From positions 74,220,268-74,284,267 of the forward strand of contig NC_134847.1 in NCBI RefSeq assembly GCF_965363235.1: a DNA stretch of 64,000 nt, given 5' to 3'. The number at the start of each line of letters is the position of its first letter. Positions within the stretch are counted from its first letter, which is position 1. A program made the position numbers and the translations under genes. The stretch is from Mytilus galloprovincialis. Taxonomy: Eukaryota; Mollusca; Bivalvia; Mytilida; Mytilidae. Below, one piece after another: positions 57,550 through 64,000 of the stretch. The notes under the pieces are model-generated. The model saw only the letters and a list, made by a program, of their open reading frames with translations. It ran no database searches and was not told the origin of the DNA.

Positions 57550-58360
57550 TGTGAACAGGGACATATTTAAATATCTAAAACCTGAAAAATCAAAGCTGGG
57601 GCGTTTCTATCTTCTACCCAAAATATATAAAGTCAATAATCCAGGTAGACCAATTGTTTCCCCCAATGACCACCCTACAGAGAATTTATTGAATTTCATC
57701 TGAGGCCACATGTAGAAAATTTACTATCCTATATACAAGACACAACACATTATCTTAAGAAAATGGAATCTTTGAACCTTCTCTCACCTGAAACAATCAT
57801 TGTCTCGCTTGATGTTACCTCCCTCTTAAAAATAAATTCCCATGACGATGGTATTGAAGCCTGTAAGGAAGTCAGGAATTCTCGTTACACCTTACATCCA
57901 ACAACTCAATGTCTCATCCAGCTTCTAACTTTGGTATTACAATGCAATAACTTCACATTTAATGGTAAACACTTTCTCCAAGTTAATAGAACAGAAATGG
58001 GAACAAAGATTGCACCGTCTTATGCTAATATTTTTATGGGGAAATTAGAACAGAGAATTCTCAATTCTTCTCTTTATCCCTCTCTTGATTCCGATTCATC
58101 GACGATATTGACATGAAGTGGGATAATACTGAAGAAGAACTAAATTTGTTCATTCAACATGCAATTGATGCCCATCCCTCAATCAAATTCACATATGAAA
58201 TCTCTGACTCTCAGATCACATTTCTTGACACTACAACACAAGTGAGGGGTGGAAACATATTTACAGATTTGTATTGCAAGCCCACAGACAGACATCTATA
58301 TCTGTCTCCTTTGAGTTGTCACCCTATGTTATATACATATTTTCGTTATAAATAATGGTT
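57550..58360 (+). pseudogene. Second Penelope-like RT fragment, opposite strand
   Basis: Plus-strand frames read KLGRFYLLPKIYKVNNPGRP and IVSPNDHPTENLLNF, then (57763-58116) ETIIVSLDVTSLL, NRTEMGTKIAPSYANIFMGK and, after a frameshift at about 58110 with DDI-like residues, KFTYEISDSQITFLDTTT. It is diverged from the first element, so it is an independent insertion. The nuclease part is missing. Confidence 0.82.
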
Positions 58361-59068
58361 GCTAGCTCACAGTCTGGTATCTGTATCACTCCGGAATCGG
58401 AAAAGGTCATTCCGTATCCGGACTGATATTAAGTCTTTCTCTTTTTCTTGTCGATGAGGGTAGCAGACGTTATCTTATTCGTTATTATATGTGTCCTTAA
58501 TATACAAAAGTCCCCCAAGGATACAGAATAGTGAAGGTCCCTTAAAATAATGTAAAATTGAGACATTTACAGGGCTGTGATCGGTACAAATTATTTTACA
58601 CTAGAAACTGAGACAAACATTTCAAGGTTTCCATTTTGACATCGTTACCAAATAATATATTTGCATGCTGCAAGTTGGTATGACTCTAAGTAGATAAAGG
58701 GGTCAGATGGAATATCCTACAAACGCCTTGTACACTGAATTATAACATTCTATTTTTTTTTGCGAGACTTAATATTGCTGTTGAAAATTTGTCGACGAGT
58801 GATGACCGACTGTGCATAATAAACAGTCTTTTTTGTGTATATACTAAGTGTTGTTAATAAAACTGTAAATAAAGAGAATGTTGCGTTGCTAGTAACATTG
58901 TTCCTTGGTCTAGAAATAAAGTGAATGTATGGGTGTAAAATTATGTTTTGGTGGGAACAGTCTTGCCATGTTCATCAAAATAATTTTTCGGTGAGAACAG
59001 TCTTGCCAAATCCTGATATTATAACTCGCGTTACTACTATGAGTTAAGATACCAAATCGTCTTTATTT
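58361..59068. other. Boundary region before the Gypsy element
   Basis: It should contain the 5' LTR or leader of the element that follows. TGGTGGGAACAGTCTTGCC at about 58950 is nearly repeated about 45 bp later (CGGTGAGAACAGTCTTGCC). I cannot define an LTR here. Confidence 0.35.
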
Positions 59069-60390
59069 ATGGAAGAATCAATTGAAAATGGACCATACTC
59101 GAAACAAAATGAATCGGTGTCACAACTTTTTTTAAACGACTCATTTTTGAAGGCACATGCTTTAACTGAACTGTTTTCTTTACAAACTCTACCACATGAT
59201 TCATTACATGCGCCAATAACTCATTCAACAGCAGTTAGACCAACAGTTAAACTTCCGTTTTCTGAACCTTATTCTTTTCAAGAAAAACTCCCCCTACACA
59301 AATATCGTTTCAACCAGAACCTAGCGTCGGAGTGTCGCTTCCACACACATTAAATAATAAAATGGAAAGTTTGGCTAAGTGCTCTAAGTTTCACGGATAT
59401 CCTCAAGACAATGGTAATACGTGTTTGACTGAATTTGAATCTTTCTCCACATTGCACGGTTTATCTGAATTTAACCTGACTGACAAGCGCATGCTAGCTG
59501 CTTTTCATTTACACCTCAAAGGTCCGGCTTTAACATGGTACAACTCATTAAGCCGATGAAAGCAAATCTGACTGGAAAAGTGTCCGAATTCTATTTAAGG
59601 AGAAATACGTAAATTTATGTGGGCATGGGGCTAACGCACTTATGCATAGTGAAATATTTCAGAACCTGACCTTGTCTTCAGGTCAAAGCTTGCCGGAACA
59701 TGAAATGCTCTCCAAATTTATCAGTGGCTTACCAGACCAAATGTCATTTTTTGTTCGCGCAGGGATGCCTCCAGATATGCAAAACGCCCTCGCTTCCGCA
59801 AAAATGACAGAAGCCTAAGGTTACAGAAAACATGATGATTCTGTAAATGCCGCAGGATTCTTCAAAAACAAATCTCGTGATAACAGAAGAACTGCAGATG
59901 ATCGAAATAGTTGGGTGAGCGATTTACGAGAGCAAATTCGGGAGTTAAGCAAGTTAGTTAATGCACAAAAAGAAATGAAATCCGACAAAATATCCCCAGA
60001 TCTCGAGTCTCCTGCAGCGGCTTCATCTGAAATATCCGAAACGAAGGATCAGATACAGACACTAACGTCTCTGTTATCATGAATGAATGTGCAGAGTAAG
60101 CCACAGGCTACATATGACCGACAAAATACTCCTGGTCGTAATTATAATTATCCAAGAAATGGCGGACAAGTTACAAATGATCGCAATAACTTTTCCGGGC
60201 CGTGTTTTAAATGTAATGGTAGAGGTCACCGACAGCGTGAATGTTATTAGAACGGTATGGACAAAAATATGTCGACTGCAAAATATCAGTTGTGTCAGCA
60301 GGAGGGACATACAGCGAATGTCTGCACAACGTTTGATTCGGGAAACCGACAGAACCCGGGAGACAGGCACGGTCGTCCGGGATAGATTAT
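59069..60390 (+). pseudogene. Ty3/Gypsy gag remnant
   Basis: Across frames from 59069: an N-terminal stretch, then KFHGYPQDNGN and FHLHLKGPALTWYNSL (gag core), SLPEHEMLSKFISGLPD and FFVRAGMPPDMQNALASAKM. A nucleocapsid part follows with a full zinc knuckle CFKCNGRGHRQREC (CX2CX4HX4C) and a second knuckle that has lost its first Cys (YQLCQQEGHTANVC). Frameshifts occur near 59345 and 59560, and stops near 59818, 60080 and 60249. It is not functional. Confidence 0.85.
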
Positions 60391-60461
60391 GAAAGTGCCT
60401 TTATAGACTTCAGTTCACAAAAGAAGCATCAATTTTTGTACATTAATGTTTTTTCGATCAG

Positions 60462-60974
60462 TTGAAAGTGGCTGCATTAGTTGACTCTGGCAGTTCCATA
60501 AATATCATGTCAAAATCTTCATTTGATTCTGTTTCCGACAAGCAAAAATTATCATTTGAACAGTTGGATTGTTCGGAAATACGGTTAGCCAATAATGACA
60601 CAATTAAAGTAACGGGAACGGCCAACATTAAATTGTACATAGAGACACGAGGGGAAATTGATATTGATGTATATATTCTCCCAGTAACTTCACATCCGTT
60701 TATTCTAGGGACGGATTATTTGATGAAAAACAATGTTGTGTTAGATTTTAGCAAAATGTCATATCAATTGAATACCGCAAATGTTCAAACTCATAAGCGA
60801 CTTAGCCTTGAACCAAATACAGATACTGTTGTTTGGGCTAGGGTTCCGAATTACATTGCATTGGGACTACAAGGTGTGTGCTCCAAAAGCAAGTTTTCGT
60901 GTAGTAAAGGTCTACTTGTAGCTAAAGTGTTGTTACCGTACCGTACAATAGGAAAGTTCCGGTTAAATTTTTAA
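60462..60974 (+). pseudogene. Ty3/Gypsy aspartic protease
   Basis: A 170-codon frame. ALVDSGSSINIM carries the catalytic D-S-G triad and HPFILGTDYL the ILG flap-side motif of retropepsins. The frame ends early at 60974, where the link to RT should be. Confidence 0.85.
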
Positions 60975-61158
60975 TCCAACAAGTGAGAATGTCGTTATTG
61001 CGAAAGACCGTACAATAGCAGAATTTAGTGTACTAAATAACGAATATGAATGTGCATCATTTTCAGATACTATACCGGAAGTACAGCATGTAGACGTTTC
61101 CGAAACTATTGAATCACCTCATTCAAAATTTACTTGTTCGAAACCCGACTATTCAAAA

Positions 61159-61586
61159 GTGAAGTCCCTGTTTACCTTACCCGAAAATTTGCAAGAAACT
61201 GAATCAGATAAACTAGCGTGTTTGTTGAATGACAATCTAGATCTTTTTGTCACGGAAAATAACCCGAATTTAGGCTTTAAACGTGTGGTGGAACATAAGA
61301 TTTTACTAAAACCAGACGCCGTTGGCAAACACCAAAAGCCATATCGACTTCCCCTTTTAAGAGGGAAATTTTGAGAGAACATCTTGACAATTTATTAAAA
61401 CAAGGTATTATTGCTCCTGTGAGTGAAACAGAAGATTTATTAATTACAAGTCCTATTGCACTAGTCACTAAGCGATCCAAGAATTCTACAAAACCGTGTG
61501 CCCAAGACTTTCGATTTTGTTACGATTTTCGTTTCTTAAATTCACAAACTAGGGAATTCAAATATTATAGACTATCTCGAAAATGA
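61159..61586 (+). pseudogene. Ty3/Gypsy RT, N-terminal part only
   Basis: Two frames (61159-61374, 61371-61586) give FKRVVEHKILLKPD, RLPLLRGK, EHLDNLLKQGIIAPV, SPIALVTKRS and CYDFRFLNSQT. This is the fingers region up to the first conserved Asp block. The palm with YxDD and the whole RNase H are absent: the next 60 bp already lead into integrase. Confidence 0.85.
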
Positions 61587-61647
61587 CACTTTACCCGAAT
61601 CTCAAAAGGAGGCTAGGCGAGTTCTTTAAAAACCATCTGATTACGCC

Positions 61648-62616
61648 TTGATTGACAAAGTACTATTTCATTCTCGAATCGCTAAAGCTAAAAGAAACAA
61701 AATGATGGATCATTGTCAGATTGTTATACCTGAGGCGTTAATTAATACTGTGCTTAAAGTTGTTCATGATTCACCCTTTGGCGGACATTGTGGGATTAAT
61801 AATACTTTGGACAGGGCAAAGAACACTTTTTTCTATCCAAGAATAGGAAACATCATTCCAGACTATGTACAATCATGTCACATTTGCCAAATTCGCAAGG
61901 TTTCAAATAAGCAAACAAAACAGGAAATAGTGTCTTTCCCAACGCCGGCCGAACCATATCAAGTGTGGCAGATGGACCTATGTGGCCCTAATCAAGTTTC
62001 TGTTAATGGAAATACATATGTGTTTACAGCGGTTGATATGTTCACTAAACTATTATTTGCATACCCTTTGCGAAATAAAGATGCCATAACCGTATGTGAG
62101 GCAATTTACAGGATGTTTACTACTTTAATATCGGATCGCGGTAGTGAATTTACCAATAAGTGTGCAGCCGAATTATGTAAATTGCTTGAAATAACACAGG
62201 AGTTCACGCCAGCATTTGCCCATCATTGCTTAGGAGCGTGTGAACGCCAACATCGAACGTTAGCAGAACGTTTAACAACTCATGTTCTAAAAGGAAAATC
62301 ATGGGAAAACGAACTACATTCCTTTACATTTTCAATGAACTCGTCTGTAAACAACATCATTGATTTTTCTCTATTTGAAATACTCTATGGGAAACGCCCA
62401 AATTTTTCGCTCATTCAATATAATAGCGCATCTTTCAAAGACATACCCGTAGATATGCGTACGTATTTTCAGGAACTCACTTGTAAATTAAATACAATAC
62501 ACGAAATAGTATCCAACAATGCTATCGCATCCGGCTTACAAATGGAGGAAAAGGAGAATTTGAAAACTAATAACTTAAAATTATCAATTGGTTACAACGT
62601 GAACCTACTGGTGTAG
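61648..62616 (+). pseudogene. Ty3/Gypsy integrase
   Basis: A 322-codon frame, the longest in the window. The zinc-binding site is H40-X6-H47-X29-C77-X2-C80. The catalytic triad is D110 (WQMDLCGP), D163 (LISDRGSEF) and E199 (GACERQHRTL), giving the D-D(35)-E spacing. The catalytic core looks intact, but the frame breaks at its C-terminus and the upstream polyprotein is broken. Confidence 0.9.
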
Positions 62617-62637
62617 GAAGAAAATTTCAACCAATTT

Positions 62638-62973
62638 TTGATGGTCCGTATCAACATTCCGAGTTCTCATCTTATCAAACTCCGCGACCCAACAAGGAAA
62701 AGAAAGTTGTCCGACCCCGTACATATAAACAGACTGAAAATAGCACATATCCGAACACCCGACCCTGCGCATTGTTTAGCGCCTTTAAATATTGAGAGTA
62801 TCGAGACGGAAGAAAGTAAAACTTTAAGTTCTAGTAAGAATGACGATATTGACAACCAACCGTCCGATACTATTGACAGTGAGCCTCATGTTAGGAGGTC
62901 TAAAAGAAAAGTTAATAAACCATTGCGTTTCAGAGACGAAAACTTCGTAACTGCTAATGACATTGAAAGTTGA
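62638..62973 (+). pseudogene. Integrase C-terminal tail
   Basis: Continues in another frame with SSHLIKLRDPTRKRKLSDPV and HINRLKIAH, then an acidic/Ser-rich stretch and RRSKRKVNKPLRFRDEN, a common end of Gypsy polyproteins in bivalves. Confidence 0.75.
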
Positions 62974-63749
62974 ACTGATGTCAAATCCGAAAAGGTTAAA
63001 CGAATTTTAGCAAAGAAAAAGAACGGAAATCAATCATTCCTATATTTAGTGCAATTAGTCGGTGAATCCTCTGATTCCAATGAAGGACGTTATCTCAATT
63101 ATCCAAAAAAAGCGCAAGATTTGTTAATTTCACGGCCGCCGCCGCTAGTGAAATAATTTATTGTATCTACATTATGTATTATCTTGGTGATAACTGTATC
63201 GCCAATTACCTTGAATATTCCGCATTTTAAATTGCAACAGTGTCGTTAGCGTTCAATGATAAGTGTATATATATAGTCAATGTGCGCGGTATTTTTTTTG
63301 AATGGTTCTGTTTCTTCAATTTGAATTTAAAGGGTTTGGTGATAACTGTAGCGTTAATAACCAGTGTTTTTTTTTAAAAACGTATACGAATTAGAATTAA
63401 AGATCAATAATTTGAGAATATTTTCATACAAGAATGGCCCATGTGTGTTATTCTGCAAAGTTTGAAATGAAGTTAATGGTGTTTCATAAAACGGATTTGG
63501 TGAAAACTGTTTCGCCAAAGTGAATTTCGAATGGTGTTCTTGTGATTAGGATGGGAAATTTACAGTTTATGAATTGAATAACATTTAATGAACATTTGTT
63601 TTATACGTTGTGTAACTAATGATACATTTGTTTTATGATTGTGTGTTTATATGATTGTGCGTCTGCTACCCATTTCATTTATGCACTTTTTATAAGTACA
63701 TGCAATTGTGTATATTTATCTCTATGAGTAAGAACGAGTAAGAAAGTGG
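62974..63749 (+). other. 3' untranslated part of the Gypsy element
   Basis: No open frame. GGTGATAACTGTATCGCC (about 63186), GGTGATAACTGTAGCGTT (about 63338) and GGTGAAAACTGTTTCGCC (about 63500) form a spaced direct repeat of unknown meaning. Confidence 0.55.
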
Positions 63750-64000
63750 TGTAGGAGATGTAATGATTTGCTTAGAACGAAAACCTTTAATTTTTAATGC
63801 TGTCGTATGTGTGTAGACAAGCGAACGAGGAGTTTATGGTCTCCACTGAGAAATCGTAATATTTATTATTCAATCGATGGAATAGTTAAATACTGTATCT
63901 CTATTACACTATACTTTATATTTGGTGCATTATTTGCAATATTTTTAATTGACTCTATATGATAGGTACAAATGAATGTTTGGGTGCAGTGGCGAATGTT
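63750..64000 (+). repeat. Probable start of the 3' LTR, cut by the window end
   Basis: TGTAGGAGATGTAATG follows a purine-rich GAGTAAGAAAGTGG, as expected for a polypurine tract and LTR start. The partner cannot be checked because the 5' LTR was not found. Confidence 0.45.

Noticed and set aside
60077-60392. Overlapping plus and minus frames of about 100 codons
   Set aside because: They are other frames of the Gypsy nucleocapsid region.

Overview
The window is a stretch of AT-rich animal nuclear DNA. It has spliced genes with GT-AG introns of 0.6 to 5.4 kb, no operons, and heavy loads of dispersed repeats, Penelope-like, LTR and non-LTR retroelements and small inverted-repeat transposons. Secreted C-type lectins, TSP1/EGF-like modules and the repeat families point to a bivalve mollusc, most likely a mussel (Mytilus). 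The species call is inference from remembered repeat families; no search was possible.

Host genes. (1) Minus strand, 8630 to 135: a five-exon gene for a predicted 264-residue secreted protein (signal peptide, TSP1, six-cysteine EGF-like module, conserved C-terminal region). (2) Minus strand: a tandem cluster of three four-exon genes for short secreted single-domain C-type lectins, called here CTL-A (22714 to 17269), CTL-B (34089 to 30933) and CTL-C (40679 to 37060). Their exon 3 and exon 4 have identical lengths (91 and 245 bp) and all intron phases agree (1, 0, 1). The residues at the sugar-selecting position differ: STN in A, EPN in B, ENN in C. An orphan exon resembling exon 3 lies between A and B at 29342-29462. 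(3) Plus strand: the first two exons (43382-43682 and 49128-49210) of a gene for a predicted type II membrane protein whose remaining exons are not seen.

Mobile DNA. Introns and spacers hold several structured elements: a TAA-flanked inverted-repeat element at 5650-6377, two related hairpins near 3.2 and 4.1 kb, a TA-flanked 980-bp element with iterated motifs at 26493-27472, a near-perfect large palindrome built from a 21-bp unit at 41.6-42.1 kb, and a TA-flanked foldback element filled with a 20-bp palindromic repeat at 45327-46279. From 49.2 to 58.4 kb there is a nest. A young 3574-bp LTR retrotransposon without visible coding capacity sits inside a TIR element. Next to this, a Penelope-like element is split by a 2174-bp unit with an 8-bp target duplication that carries two almost identical 430-449-bp end modules. 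A second Penelope-like fragment lies head to head with it. The last 5 kb is a decayed, internally deleted Ty3/Gypsy element running off the window.

How it fits together: the lectin cluster is the main functional unit. It looks like a locally expanding innate-recognition family with conserved gene structure and a diversified ligand site, next to a secreted adhesive-type protein. The right third is an insertion sink inside the long intron of the membrane-protein gene. All splice models and domain calls come from reading the sequence by eye.
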